From positions 3,165,933 to 3,229,932 of the forward strand of contig NZ_CP080267.1 in assembly GCF_019431375.1 (NCBI RefSeq): a stretch of DNA of 64,000 nt, written 5' to 3'. The notes below the pieces were generated by a model that was not told where the DNA came from, made no database searches, and was given only the letters and a program-made list of their open reading frames with translations. Every line of letters starts with the position of its first letter. Position 1 is the stretch's first letter. Made by a program: the position numbers and the translations under genes. Below, one piece after another: positions 7,544 to 17,074 of this stretch. Origin of the DNA: Alcanivorax sp. (GTDB lineage Bacteria; Pseudomonadota; Gammaproteobacteria; Pseudomonadales; Alcanivoracaceae).

Positions 7544-8473
7544 ATGACGACTGCAACGATTCATTCATACGTGCCGAAAACTGCCAAGCAACGGCCTGAG
7601 ATGCCGATTCGACACATGGATTTTCAGTTCGATGCCAAGGAGCTGGACGATACCTTCTTCAGAAACACCGAGCTGGCCTCGGCTTACTTTGAGGCCCTGT
7701 CCATCTTTCTGACCTTTGGCGAAGATCTGGTGATCGACACCGCTCGCTACCACCGTCAGTTTGTGAAAGATCCGGAGCTCAAGCGTCTGGTCACCGCCCT
7801 GATCGGCCAGGAAGCCATCCACTCCAAGATGCACAACGAGTTCAACGATGTGCTGGCCCAGCACCGTTATCCTGTTGGTCTGTATCGCTTCCTCGCCGAC
7901 AAGGTGTTCGAACACGGCTTCAAGAAACTGTCCAACCGCATGCAGCTGTCATTAATGGCTGGCATTGAGCATTTCACTGCGGTGCTGGCGGAATACATGA
8001 TGAAGCACGAAGACATCTTCTATGAGTCCCTGGACGAGAAGCAGCGGGCCCTGTGGATGTGGCACATGCTGGAAGAGTCTGAGCATAAGGATGTTGCCTA
8101 CGACGTGTTCCAGGAATTGTCCGGTGACTATGCCCTGCGTATGCGTGGTTTTGGCCTGGCGGCATTTACCATCGTTTTCCTGGTTCCGGTTGCTGCGTCG
8201 TTGATTCCGGTGATGCGTAAACCGCGTAACTTGCTGAGCCCCGGTTACTGGAAAGATGTGAAGCGTAGCCTGGCGGTGCTGGCGGGTCCTGAAGAGGGAG
8301 TCTTCGGCAGCACCATCAAGCATATTCTGGATTACACTCGTCGTGATTTTCATCCTAGCGATCACGACACCAGTGCCTACCTGGAGTATTACAAGGAAAA
8401 GCTGCTGAATCCTAAAACCGGGCTGTTGGCGCCGTATCTGACCAAGGAATTCGTGCCGGCCAAGCGTGCCTGA
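7544..8473 (+). CDS. PF10118-type metal-dependent hydrolase (ferritin-like diiron fold)
   Basis: 309 residues from the ATG at 7544 (AGGTGA 4 bp before; an in-frame ATG at 7520 lacks one). Helical protein with Glu/His positions spaced as in a diiron four-helix bundle: E60 in TFGED, E90/H93 in GQEAIH, E142/H143 in GIEHFT, E177/H181 in EESEHK. A hydrophobic segment lies at about 203-217. The family is annotated as predicted metal-dependent hydrolase with no settled reaction. First gene of an operon with a short-chain dehydrogenase and a flavin monooxygenase, so a role in oxidising a lipid or ketone is plausible inference. Confidence 0.75.
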   Translation: MTTATIHSYVPKTAKQRPEMPIRHMDFQFDAKELDDTFFRNTELASAYFEALSIFLTFGEDLVIDTARYHRQFVKDPELKRLVTALIGQEAIHSKMHNEFNDVLAQHRYPVGLYRFLADKVFEHGFKKLSNRMQLSLMAGIEHFTAVLAEYMMKHEDIFYESLDEKQRALWMWHMLEESEHKDVAYDVFQELSGDYALRMRGFGLAAFTIVFLVPVAASLIPVMRKPRNLLSPGYWKDVKRSLAVLAGPEEGVFGSTIKHILDYTRRDFHPSDHDTSAYLEYYKEKLLNPKTGLLAPYLTKEFVPAKRA

Positions 8474-8512
8474 ACGAACACTGAATGCCCAACCTGAAAA
8501 AGGTGGAAGGTA

Positions 8513-9352
8513 ATGATGAATATTCTCAAGTTTCGTTCCAGCAAGCCGAGCTATAACGGCTACGCGGTGGTTACCGGTGCCGGCAGTGGTATCGGTCGTA
8601 GTTTTGCCCTGGAGCTGGCCAAACGGAATAGCGCTGTGGTCTGCGCCGATCTGAAACTGGAAAGCGCGGAAGAAACCGTGGCGCTGATCGAAAAGGCGGG
8701 TGGCAAGGCCTTTGCGGTGGCCTGTGATGTGGGCAAGGCTGGTCAGGTCAAGCAACTGGCGGCCAAGTCCGAGAAGTTGCTGGGCAACCCGGTCACTCTT
8801 TTGATCAACAATGCCGGCGTGGGCATTGGTGGCAAGTTCGAAGAGCTGAGCCTGGAAGACTGGAAATGGGCCATGGATGTGAACCTGTGGGGTGTGGTGC
8901 ACGGTTGTCACTACTTTGTGCCCGGGTTCAAGAAGCAGGGTCGTGGCGCCATCATCAATGTGGCCTCTGCCGCGTCCTATACTGCAGCGCCGGAAATGAG
9001 TGCCTATAACGTGACCAAGGCCGGCGTGCGGGCCCTGTCCGAAACCCTGTACGCGGAACTCAAGCGCGACAACATCAAGGTCAACGTACTGTGTCCGACC
9101 CTGGTGCCCACCAACATCATCAAGGATGGCCGCATTCCCGCGCGCTATTCCAAACTGGCCGATCATGCACTGATGAACTACGCCATGACCACCAGTGATT
9201 CCGTGGCCAAGCTGACCCTGAACCGTCTCGACAAGGGTGAGCTGTACACCACTCCCCAGGTGGACGCAAAGCTGTTCTGGATGATGAAACGCGCCACCCC
9301 CAATTTGTACGCGAACCTGCTCGGTTTTTCCTACCGGTTCGTCAAGAATTAA
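8513..9352 (+). CDS. Short-chain dehydrogenase/reductase
   Basis: 279 residues, classical SDR. Cofactor loop TGAGSGIG (residues 21-28), NNAG (99-102), catalytic Ser in NVASAAS (about 152-155), YNVTK with Tyr165 and Lys169. RBS GGAAGG before ATG; a second ATG directly follows. Probably interconverts an alcohol and ketone or aldehyde with NAD(P). Middle gene of the operon, 39 bp after the diiron protein and 14 bp before the monooxygenase. Confidence 0.88.
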   Translation: MMNILKFRSSKPSYNGYAVVTGAGSGIGRSFALELAKRNSAVVCADLKLESAEETVALIEKAGGKAFAVACDVGKAGQVKQLAAKSEKLLGNPVTLLINNAGVGIGGKFEELSLEDWKWAMDVNLWGVVHGCHYFVPGFKKQGRGAIINVASAASYTAAPEMSAYNVTKAGVRALSETLYAELKRDNIKVNVLCPTLVPTNIIKDGRIPARYSKLADHALMNYAMTTSDSVAKLTLNRLDKGELYTTPQVDAKLFWMMKRATPNLYANLLGFSYRFVKN

Positions 9353-9366
9353 CAGAGGTTTTTCCC

Positions 9367-10890
9367 ATGGCAGCAGCAAAGAAGAGCAACGCCTCTGCGG
9401 CTAAGATTTACGACACCTTTATTGTCGGTGCCGGCATTTCCGGCTTGTGTGCCGCGATCAAGATGAAGAAACAGGGCTATCACGATTTCAAGATCATCGA
9501 GAAAGCTACCCGCGTTGGCGGTACCTGGCGGGAAAATACCTACCCGGGTTGTGGCTGTGATGTGCCGTCTTCCCTGTACTCCTTTTCCTTTGCGCTGAGC
9601 AGCAAGTGGAGCCACCTGTTTGCCCGCCAGCCGGAAATTCTCAGCTACCTGGAAGAGGTAAGCGAAGATTTCGGTATCAAGGAACTGATCGAGTTCGGCA
9701 CTGAACTGGAACATGCCGAGTGGGACGAAAGCCGCCACCTGTGGGTACTGGATACCAAAACCGGTAAGGAAAAAGGCCAGACCCTGGCGCGCACCGTGGT
9801 CTTTGCCACCGGGCCGATCACCGAAGCCCAGATTCCGTCGCTGCCGGGCCTGGATAGCTTCAAGGGCGAAATGTTCCATTCCGCCAAGTGGAACCACGAC
9901 TATGACCTGACCGGCAAGCGTGTGGCGGTGATCGGTACCGGCGCTTCGGCGATCCAGTTCGTGCCGCAGATCCAGCCCAAGGTGAAAGAGCTGCATGTGT
10001 TTCAGCGCACCGCGCCCTGGGTGCTGCCCAAGCCGGACATGGATCTGGGGGATACCAGCAAGCAGTTGATCGACAAGCTGCCGATTATCCAGAAAAGCTG
10101 GCGCAAGGCGGTGGCCACCTCCCTGAACGTGATCAACTTCGGTCTGCGTAATCCGGCGGCTCTGAAGCCGGTGAGCACGGCGGCCAAACAGCTGCTGCGT
10201 GTGCAGGTGAAGGACAAGGCCCTGCGCAAGGCGGTAACACCGGACTTTACCCTGGGCTGCAAGCGCATCCTGTTCGCCAACAACTACTACCCGGCCCTGC
10301 AGGCGGATAACGCCAACCTGATTCCCCATGGCCTGGTGGAAGTGGAGGGCAATACCGTGATCGCCGCCAACGGTGAGCGTCATGAAGTGGACGTGATTAT
10401 CTGGGGTACCGGTTTTGAAGTGTCCCACCCGCCGATCGGCAGGAAGGTGATTGATGCCAACGGCGATCGCCTCTCCGACCTGTGGAAGGACAGCTCTCCG
10501 GAAGCCTATCTGGGCGCCACCATGAAGGATGTGCCCAATGCCTTCCTGGTGCTGGGTCCCAACGTGCTGGTGTATGACTCCTTCATCGGCCTGGCGGAAG
10601 CCCAGCTTGACTACATCATCGACGGCCTGAAGAAGGTGAAGCAGAAGGGAATCACCCGCTTTGCCATCAAGCCCGAGGTGCTCAAGGCCCATAACGACAA
10701 GGTCCAGAAACACCTGAAAACCACGGTGTTCAACAGTGGTGGCTGCAAGAGCTACTACCTGGACCAGAATGGCCGCAACTTTGCCGCCTGGCCCTGGTCG
10801 CTGAAGGAGCTGAAGAAGCGTCTGAGCGATTTCAAGCTAGGAGACTACGAGGTGGTTTACCAGAGCGCGGAGAAAAAGAAGGCCGCCTGA
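9367..10890 (+). CDS. Baeyer-Villiger-type flavin monooxygenase
   Basis: 507 residues. FAD motif GAGISG (21-26), GGTWRENTYPGCGCD (51-65), Baeyer-Villiger fingerprint FKGEMFHSAKW (165-175), NADPH motif GTGASA (190-195), and GTGFE in the second half. Differs from the two AlmA proteins and is closer to cyclohexanone/EthA-like monooxygenases. With the SDR before it, an alcohol-to-ketone-to-ester route is a reasonable inference. Lysine-rich C terminus (EKKKAA). Confidence 0.85.
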   Translation: MAAAKKSNASAAKIYDTFIVGAGISGLCAAIKMKKQGYHDFKIIEKATRVGGTWRENTYPGCGCDVPSSLYSFSFALSSKWSHLFARQPEILSYLEEVSEDFGIKELIEFGTELEHAEWDESRHLWVLDTKTGKEKGQTLARTVVFATGPITEAQIPSLPGLDSFKGEMFHSAKWNHDYDLTGKRVAVIGTGASAIQFVPQIQPKVKELHVFQRTAPWVLPKPDMDLGDTSKQLIDKLPIIQKSWRKAVATSLNVINFGLRNPAALKPVSTAAKQLLRVQVKDKALRKAVTPDFTLGCKRILFANNYYPALQADNANLIPHGLVEVEGNTVIAANGERHEVDVIIWGTGFEVSHPPIGRKVIDANGDRLSDLWKDSSPEAYLGATMKDVPNAFLVLGPNVLVYDSFIGLAEAQLDYIIDGLKKVKQKGITRFAIKPEVLKAHNDKVQKHLKTTVFNSGGCKSYYLDQNGRNFAAWPWSLKELKKRLSDFKLGDYEVVYQSAEKKKAA

Positions 10891-10916
10891 CGGCGATTGG
10901 ATGACGGGTTCATTGA

Positions 10917-10949
10917 ATGAGGGGAAGCGAAAGGCTTCCCCTCATGCTT
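10917..10949. terminator. Terminator between the operon and tetR
   Basis: Twelve-bp perfect stem ATGAGGGGAAGC / GCTTCCCCTCAT (10917-10928 with 10934-10945), loop GAAAG, followed by GCTTTCT. It lies between convergent genes and may serve both. Confidence 0.7.
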
Positions 10950-10976
10950 TCTAAGCCACAGCGGGCGTGAAGGCGG

Positions 10977-11588
10977 TCATCCCGCCAATTCCACCTTCTT
11001 TTCCACGTAGCTGGCGAGAATATCCCCGAACACGGTTGCCAGCTCCTCGAAGCTTTGTATCGGGTTATCCTCGGACAGGTGCCTGACCACGGTGAAAATG
11101 CCGCCATTGATATAGAAGTAGGCCACGGTGGGAATATTCGGCAGTTTCAGCAGCTCCGGGTGGTGCATCAGGTACTGGGTGAACAGTTCCATGAGGGCGC
11201 TGTTGATCGGTGATTGGTAGATCACCATGTCCATGCTGAAGGCGTGGCGGGCGCAGCGCAGGTAGAGCTGATTATTCTCTTCCAGAAAGTCGCGAAAACT
11301 GAACAACAGTTTCTCAATCGCCTCACGGATGTCCAGACGCACCAGTTCCGGGATCAGCGGCTTGATCAGATCCACGGTGTCACTGACAAAGCGTTTGCTG
11401 GCCGCATCGATGATGGCGTCCTTGTCTTCAAAGTATTCATACAGCGAACCCACGCCAATTCCCGCCTTTTCCGCGATTTGTCTCGCAGTAATGCCGCTTG
11501 GGCCATGGTTGGCGATGGAAATCAGGGCGGCCTGGACAATGGCGTCCACAGTGGCCTTGGAGCGTTGTTGTTTGGGTTTGCGAGCCAT
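10977..11588 (-). CDS. TetR-family regulator of the adjacent operon
   Basis: 203 residues. N-terminal helix-turn-helix: TVDAIVQAALISIANHGPSGITARQIAEKAGIGVGSLYEYFEDKDAIIDA (about 14-63). The C-terminal ligand domain has no close relative that I can name. The gene points toward the monooxygenase operon, and the operator upstream of its own ATG (11602-11623) is the near twin of the one before the operon, which implies autorepression and repression of the operon until a hydrophobic inducer is bound. Confidence 0.85.
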   Translation of the reverse strand: MARKPKQQRSKATVDAIVQAALISIANHGPSGITARQIAEKAGIGVGSLYEYFEDKDAIIDAASKRFVSDTVDLIKPLIPELVRLDIREAIEKLLFSFRDFLEENNQLYLRCARHAFSMDMVIYQSPINSALMELFTQYLMHHPELLKLPNIPTVAYFYINGGIFTVVRHLSEDNPIQSFEELATVFGDILASYVEKKVELAG

Positions 11589-11600
11589 CAGGTTATCCGA

Positions 11601-11623
11601 GTTGAATCCGAACGAGCATTCGC
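11601..11623. promoter_or_regulatory. Likely TetR operator O2
   Basis: GAATCC-N6-GCATTC dyad, 13-35 bp before the tetR start codon. Shares 21 of 22 bases with the site at 7426-7447. Confidence 0.72.
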
Positions 11624-12047
11624 ATCATTGTTGCATCGGCCCATGTGTCGGTAAATGATTTTGGCGGTATAAAAATAGCTGAGTCGGCTTGGTCCTCCGT
11701 TTCATGCCGGCCGGGAGCAAGGGCTCGTGACGCCACATTGCCGTGGGCGGCACATGGCGCAACAGGGCAACACAAAAGCGTCAGAACAGGACCCGCAGGC
11801 TCCATCTGGAAGCGCGGGTGTCTGATCGAGGAAGGCGTCTGCCCCCCCCCCCTTGGCCTGGTTTCTTCCGGTGAACGCGGCTCTGGTCAAACCGCACCGC
11901 GTTTTTTGTGACGAATGTTCTGTTCTGAATTCTCTTCCCGCCTCTGCCACAAAATCATCACGCTTTTGACGCACTGGCTTCATGCCGTCCGGCGATAAAC
12001 CCAGGTTCACTGATCAACGAATAACACGAACCGTTGGGGAGTTCACA
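11624..12047. other. Intergenic region with an 11-C tract
   Basis: No gene recognised between tetR and the lipoprotein. Contains a run of eleven C (11842-11852). Promoters for tetR (leftward) and the lipoprotein (rightward) should lie here; I could not place the latter. Confidence 0.5.
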
Positions 12048-13979
12048 ATGACATCCTGGTATAGCCTGGGCGCCGGCATGATGCTGGCTGCTGCCTTGAC
12101 TGCCTGTGGCGGTGACAGCAGCGACAACAATCCTGCTGCGGGTGGCGGCGAGCAAGTCAAAACGCCGGACAGCCTGCGTCTGTCTTTTTTGAGCCGCTAC
12201 GAGTCCGGTAGTTTCGATACCTCTGCCGCCGAAATCCCTGCCTATGACAAGGCCAGCCAGCGTCTGTTTGTGGTCAACGCAGAGTTGGGTGTGCTTGATG
12301 TACTGGATATGAGCGACCCCGCCAAGCCCTCACTGATCGAGTCGCTGGGTGTTGAAGAGGTTGCTGCCGGGGCCGTCGTGAACAGTGTGGCGGTGAAGAA
12401 TGGACTGGTGGCTATCGCCGTTGAAGCCAATCCGAAAACTGACAACGGTTTTGCTGCCCTGTATCGGGCCGATGACCTGAGCCTGCTGGGCAGTGTGGAA
12501 GTGGGCGCCCAGCCGGACATGATTATCTTTACCCCGGATGGCAAAAAGTTGCTCACCGCCAACGAGGGCGAGCCCAGCGATGATTACCAGATCGACCCGG
12601 CTGGCTCCATCAGCATTATCGATATCAGCAATCCGCAGGATCCCCAGGTCAGCACGGCGGATTTCAGCGCCTTTGATGCTGGCACCCTGCGCAGCACGGG
12701 CGTGCGCATCTATGGACCTGGCGCCGATGTGGCCATGGACCTGGAGCCGGAATACATCGCGGTGTCTGCCGATGGCAAAACCGCCTGGGTAACCCTGCAG
12801 GAAAACAACGCCCTGGCCAAGGTCAGCATTGCTACCGCCACCGTCACCGATATCCTGCCGCTGGGAGAGATCGACCGAAGCGTGGCAGGCTTTGGCATTG
12901 ATGCCAGCGATGACGATGAAGCGATCAACATCCAGACCTGGCAGGGTGTGGTTGGCCTGTACCTGCCTGACGCCATTCACGCCTACAGCGCCGGTGGCAG
13001 CACCTACCTGGTCACAGCCAACGAAGGCGACGCCCGTGCCTGGGGGGAAGACAACGATGCCTACTGGGGTGCTGAGGGGGAAGGTTGTGTCGGTGATGCC
13101 GGGCAGGGGTTCGTAGAAGAATTCCGCGTCAAGCATCTGGTGCATGCCAGCGGCTTCGATCGTCGCTGCGGCGACGATCTGCCTCCCCAGCTGCGTGAAC
13201 TGGGTGCTGGTGCGCTGCTGGATCCGGCGGTGTTCGAGTATTGCGGCGCCACCGCCGGTGATCCCGGTGACTGTCGCGAAGACGATGTACTGGGCCGTCT
13301 CAACATTACCTGGACCATGGGCTACAAGACCGACGAAGCCGGCAACCCGGTGATGTACAGCGACGCGGGAAATGTGGATGAGATGGGCACCCGCATCATG
13401 TACGACACCCTCTACAGCTACGGCGGTCGCTCCTTCTCCATCCGGGATGAAGACGGCAATCTGGTATTCGACAGCGGTGATGACATCGAGCAGTTCCTGG
13501 CCAGCGACGAATGCCGGTTGGGGACCAACCGCAGCATTGCCTGTCAGGATTACTTCAACAGTGGCCATGATGAAATCAACGCCATGGACAGCCGCAGTGA
13601 TGCCAAGGGCCCGGAGCCGGAAGGGCTGACCATCGGCGCCATTGGCGACAAGACTTTCCTGTTCCTGGCGCTGGAGCGCATGGGCGGCATTCTGGTCTAT
13701 GACATTACCGATCCGCAGCAGCCCGAGCGGCTGGATTACCTGAACAGCCGCAACTTCTGGGGCGGCGGTGGTGATGGCGAAGACATCGCAGACCTGATCG
13801 ATGATGGTCTGCTGGCAGAAAGCGATGTGGGCGCCGTGGTGGGTGATCTGGGCCCGGAAGGGCTGGTGTTCATCCCTGCCGCCGATTCTCCCAGCGGCAA
13901 GCCATTGCTGGTGGTGGGTAACGAAGTCAGTGGCACCACCTCAATCTACGAAGTGGAAACCCTGTTCGATGAGGAATAA
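12048..13979 (+). CDS. Choice-of-anchor I-type beta-propeller lipoprotein
   Basis: 643 residues from the ATG at 12048. Lipoprotein signal with lipobox LTAC (Cys20) followed by a Gly/Asp/Ser/Asn-rich linker. The body has propeller-like repeats: FLSRYESGSFDTSAAEIPAYD, RLFVVNAELGVLDVLDMSDP, KKLLTANEGEPSDDY, TYLVTANEGDARAWGED, LVVGNEVSGTTSIYEV. This arrangement is known from choice-of-anchor I and related surface proteins; the biochemical role is unsettled, and some relatives are tied to phosphatase or phytase-like domains. Probably outer-membrane anchored. Confidence 0.75.
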   Translation: MTSWYSLGAGMMLAAALTACGGDSSDNNPAAGGGEQVKTPDSLRLSFLSRYESGSFDTSAAEIPAYDKASQRLFVVNAELGVLDVLDMSDPAKPSLIESLGVEEVAAGAVVNSVAVKNGLVAIAVEANPKTDNGFAALYRADDLSLLGSVEVGAQPDMIIFTPDGKKLLTANEGEPSDDYQIDPAGSISIIDISNPQDPQVSTADFSAFDAGTLRSTGVRIYGPGADVAMDLEPEYIAVSADGKTAWVTLQENNALAKVSIATATVTDILPLGEIDRSVAGFGIDASDDDEAINIQTWQGVVGLYLPDAIHAYSAGGSTYLVTANEGDARAWGEDNDAYWGAEGEGCVGDAGQGFVEEFRVKHLVHASGFDRRCGDDLPPQLRELGAGALLDPAVFEYCGATAGDPGDCREDDVLGRLNITWTMGYKTDEAGNPVMYSDAGNVDEMGTRIMYDTLYSYGGRSFSIRDEDGNLVFDSGDDIEQFLASDECRLGTNRSIACQDYFNSGHDEINAMDSRSDAKGPEPEGLTIGAIGDKTFLFLALERMGGILVYDITDPQQPERLDYLNSRNFWGGGGDGEDIADLIDDGLLAESDVGAVVGDLGPEGLVFIPAADSPSGKPLLVVGNEVSGTTSIYEVETLFDEE

Positions 13980-13997
13980 TCCTCACCAGCCATATCC

Positions 13998-14023
13998 GGG
14001 CGGCCTGCGGGCCGCCGTTAAAA
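13998..14023 (+). terminator. GC-rich hairpin after the propeller lipoprotein
   Basis: Stem GGCGGCC / GGCCGCC (13999-14005 with 14010-14016), loop TGCG, then GTTAAAAG. The U tract is poor. Confidence 0.45.
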
Positions 14024-14024
14024 G

Positions 14025-14180
14025 TGTCAAGCTGCAAGCTACAACGCGAAGAGATTCCTGAGGCAACCGGGAAAGGCACGACTTCGCGCGGCAAAGGGAT
14101 AAACAACACGGAAAGCGCGGGCAAGGTTGAGGTTAAATGGCACAGCCTTGCTCGTGTTGCAGCCTGAAGCTTGCCGCTTT
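14025..14180. repeat. Intergenic arm pair without the standard core
   Basis: Left arm 14025-14048 (GTCAAGCTGCAAGCTACAAC, GCG) and right arm 14153-14180 (CGTGTTGCAGCCTGAAGC, TTGCCGC) are imperfect complements of the same word family as R1-R3, but the middle has no GGCCGCGCC hairpin. It lies between convergent genes and the right arm runs up to the DUF1244 stop. Confidence 0.55.
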
Positions 14181-14482
14181 CACCCGGTCTTCTTCGCTTC
14201 AAACGCTGCCAGCTGCTCCGGCGTGGCCGGTGGCTGGTATTTGTCTTTCCATTCGGCATAGGGCATGCCATACACCCATTCCCGGGCAGCCTCGTAATCC
14301 AGGGCAAGCTCGCGTTCCTCTGCGGCAGCCGCCAGCCACTTGGACAGACAGTTGCGGCAGAAGTCTGCCAGTATCATCAGATCAATATTTTGCACTTCCT
14401 TGTGCTCGTCCAGATGCTGCAGCAAGCGGCGAAAGGCGGCAGCCTCCAGTTCGGTGCGTGTCGCCGTATCCAGCGTGGTCAT
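14180..14482 (-). CDS. DUF1244 protein
   Basis: 100 residues, the usual length for DUF1244. Characteristic segment NIDLMILADFCRNCLSKWL (residues 37-55) and YGMPYAEWKDKYQ near the C terminus. Small, soluble, helical; function unknown. A run of nine G (14499-14507) lies 17 bp before the start. Confidence 0.85.
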   Translation of the reverse strand: MTTLDTATRTELEAAAFRRLLQHLDEHKEVQNIDLMILADFCRNCLSKWLAAAAEERELALDYEAAREWVYGMPYAEWKDKYQPPATPEQLAAFEAKKTG

Positions 14483-14598
14483 GGGCTTCTACTGCAAAGG
14501 GGGGGGGTGCCATGATACGGGCTGCAAGCGGCAGGCGTCGACGCCGGGCGATTACCGTGCATACTAGGGGACACAGTAACCCGTATGGAGGAAGGGCG

Positions 14599-15372
14599 AT
14601 GACATTGAAACGAGGCGTAGCAATTGTCGGTCTGTTTTTGGTGGCAGGGTGGCTGCTGGTCAGCTGTGGCATGAACAGCGAGGAAAAGCGTCTGGCTGCG
14701 GCCATCGACCAGGCCTTGCAGACTCGGGATCTGGGCTACTGGCAGGTGGAAGATCTGGATATCGAGGATCAGCGCAAGGACCAGACCGGGCCCGAGGAAA
14801 TCACCACCTACAAGGTGGAAGCGGTGCTGGCCCTGGACGCGCCGTTGCGCGAAGTGCGCTACGTGGATGACATCGGCCAGCGCGTGGTCACCCGCACGGC
14901 GCTGGCGGAAGGAGAGAAGCGGGATCTGACTGCGTCAGTCCAGATCATTCGCGGCAATGATGAAGAAAACGTGGTGACCACCCTGGATGAGCAGGCCTTG
15001 CCCCGCGGCATGGTGGCGGAAGATTTCGAGCAACGCTTCGACGGTTGGCAGGTGATTGCTGAAGACAGTGACGAATTTGCCGAGCTGGAAAAGGAACTGC
15101 AGGGCGAGCTGGATGACAGTCTGTCTGCCCTGGCCGAGGCAGATCACACCCTGCGTCAGATACAGGTGCAGTTGATGGCGTCCCGGGCGGAACTGGCGGT
15201 GCTGGAAGAAAACGCAGAAGCGGTGGGTGGCCTTGGTGAGCCCATGGAAAAGGCCAGCCAGGACGTGGAAGCCCTGATCGAGCGGGTGGAAGAGCAGGAA
15301 GCGGCCCGCGACAGCCTCAGTGAAGAAGTGGCTCGGCGCAAAAAGGCGCTGGCCAGTCTGCGCGGGGAGTGA
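14599..15372 (+). CDS. Lipoprotein with C-terminal coiled coil, unknown
   Basis: 257 residues from the ATG at 14599 with GGAGGAAGGG before it. Signal with lipobox LVSC (Cys23). Residues about 155-257 are rich in Glu, Leu and Ala with heptad-like spacing (ELEKELQGELDDSLSALAEADHT; VEALIERVEEQEAARDSLSEEVARRKKALASL), so a coiled coil is likely. No family recognised. Confidence 0.65.
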   Translation: MTLKRGVAIVGLFLVAGWLLVSCGMNSEEKRLAAAIDQALQTRDLGYWQVEDLDIEDQRKDQTGPEEITTYKVEAVLALDAPLREVRYVDDIGQRVVTRTALAEGEKRDLTASVQIIRGNDEENVVTTLDEQALPRGMVAEDFEQRFDGWQVIAEDSDEFAELEKELQGELDDSLSALAEADHTLRQIQVQLMASRAELAVLEENAEAVGGLGEPMEKASQDVEALIERVEEQEAARDSLSEEVARRKKALASLRGE

Positions 15373-15453
15373 TGCAGGCCTGAGTGTCAATATTCAGGCC
15401 CGGGGGCGTCTCGGGTATCATGACGTCCCCGCAGTCCCCATGAGAGCGCATCC

Positions 15454-15861
15454 ATGTTTGAACTCACCGTTACGCCCCGCTTTTACGAAACCGATGCCTT
15501 TGGTCATGTGAACAACACCGTGGTCACCGGCTGGTTCGAAACCGGGCGGGCGCCCCTGTTCCAGTTGTTCGGGGGTGGCAGTGATCCGGCGTCCCTACCG
15601 CTGATTCTGGCCCGGGTGGAAGTGGATTTTGTCGGCCAGATTTATTACGGCAGCGATGTGCTGCTGCGCACCGGCATCGAGAAAATCGGCAACAGCTCTT
15701 TCGTGGTGGCCCAGCAAGCCTGGCAGAACGGTAAGCTGGTGGCCCGTGGCAAGGCCGTGCAGGTCTACTTCGAGCACGACAAGCAGGCCTCGGCGCCGAT
15801 CCCCGATAGATTCCGTCAGGTGCTGGCCGAGCATCAGGCCCCCTTGTCGGAAGATCAGTAA
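15454..15861 (+). CDS. Acyl-CoA thioesterase, 4HBT hotdog fold
   Basis: 135 residues. Begins FELTVTPRFYETDAFGHVNNTVVTGWFETGR: the acidic residue and HVNN in this stretch are the active-site signature of 4-hydroxybenzoyl-CoA thioesterase/FadM/YbgC types. VDFVGQIYYGSDV and the closing beta strands fit one hotdog domain. Likely hydrolyses acyl-CoA; substrate unknown. Confidence 0.85.
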   Translation: MFELTVTPRFYETDAFGHVNNTVVTGWFETGRAPLFQLFGGGSDPASLPLILARVEVDFVGQIYYGSDVLLRTGIEKIGNSSFVVAQQAWQNGKLVARGKAVQVYFEHDKQASAPIPDRFRQVLAEHQAPLSEDQ

Positions 15862-15969
15862 TTCCCCTATTTGATCAGATCGATAGGTATGGCGGGCGTG
15901 GCACCTTGACGCCGCGACGCTACACTATCGGCCATACTGATCGCTCAACGTAACGGCAGCGAGGAACGG

Positions 15970-17061
15970 ATGGCTTATCAGGGACAACAGAACTTTGATC
16001 ACCGCCAGGCGCAGAAGCTGGGGGTGCTGATCACCAACCTGGGCACCCCGGATGCACCGGAGACCGGCGCCCTGCGTCGCTATCTGCGCGAATTCCTGTC
16101 CGACCCGCGGGTGGTGGAGGTGCCTCGGCTGATCTGGTTCTTCATCCTTCATCTGGTGATTCTGGTAATTCGCCCGCCGCGTTCAGCCCATGCCTACAAA
16201 AGTGTCTGGACGGATGCGGGTTCACCTCTGATGGTCCACACCGAAGCCCAGTGTGCTGGCGTGCGCGAGCGGCTGCATAACAAGTTTGGTGACGACATCG
16301 AGGTGCGCTTTGCCATGCGCTACGGCAATCCCTCCATTGCCAGCCAGTTGCAGGCCATGGAAGAGGCCGGCGTGCGCAAGCTGGTGGTGCTGCCCCTGTA
16401 TCCGCAGTACTCGGCGTCCACCAACGCCTCCACCTTCGATGCCATTGCCAAGGACTTCATGCAACGGCGCTGGTTACCGGACCTGCGCTTTATCAGCCAC
16501 TACCCGGATTACCCGCCCTACATCGATGCCATGGCCAAACACATCGAGGCATTCCGCGCCGAACATGGCACGGCGGACAAGCTGATCTTCAGCTACCACG
16601 GGGTGCCGAAAAAATACCTGCTCAATGGCGATCCCTACTTTTGCGAATGCCACAAGACCTCGCGCCTGCTGGCGGAGCGTCTGGGCCTGGGCGACGACGA
16701 CTGGCTCACTACCTTCCAGTCCCGCTTTGGCCGTGAGGAATGGCTGAAGCCCTATACCGATCACACCCTGATGGCACTGCCGGAACAGGGTGTGAAATCC
16801 GTGCAGGTGTTCTGCCCCGGCTTTTCCTCCGACTGCCTGGAAACCCTGGAAGAAATCGATGTGGAAAACCGCGGCTACTTCAAGGAAGCCGGCGGTGAGG
16901 CCTTCGCCTACATCCCGGCACTGAATGCAGAGCCCGGCCACCTGGATGCGCTCACCCAGCTAATCGAAGAGAACCTGCAGGGCTGGGAGTTACCGGAAAA
17001 TGATGCGGTGGGCCTGAACGAACGCCACCAGCGAGCTCGCCAACAAGGCGCTGATCGCTAG
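15970..17061 (+). CDS. hemH: Ferrochelatase
   Basis: 363 residues. LGVLITNLGTPDAPETGALRRYLREFLSDPRVVEVP at the N terminus, RFAMRYGNPSI and LPLYPQYSASTNAS in the middle, FSYHGVP with the catalytic His (about 208), and a C-terminal CPGFSSDCLETLEEI containing conserved acidic residues. Inserts Fe2+ into protoporphyrin IX, the last step of haem synthesis. Transcribed alone, 108 bp after the thioesterase. Confidence 0.96.
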   Translation: MAYQGQQNFDHRQAQKLGVLITNLGTPDAPETGALRRYLREFLSDPRVVEVPRLIWFFILHLVILVIRPPRSAHAYKSVWTDAGSPLMVHTEAQCAGVRERLHNKFGDDIEVRFAMRYGNPSIASQLQAMEEAGVRKLVVLPLYPQYSASTNASTFDAIAKDFMQRRWLPDLRFISHYPDYPPYIDAMAKHIEAFRAEHGTADKLIFSYHGVPKKYLLNGDPYFCECHKTSRLLAERLGLGDDDWLTTFQSRFGREEWLKPYTDHTLMALPEQGVKSVQVFCPGFSSDCLETLEEIDVENRGYFKEAGGEAFAYIPALNAEPGHLDALTQLIEENLQGWELPENDAVGLNERHQRARQQGADR

Positions 17062-17074
17062 TCCATATGCCCAT

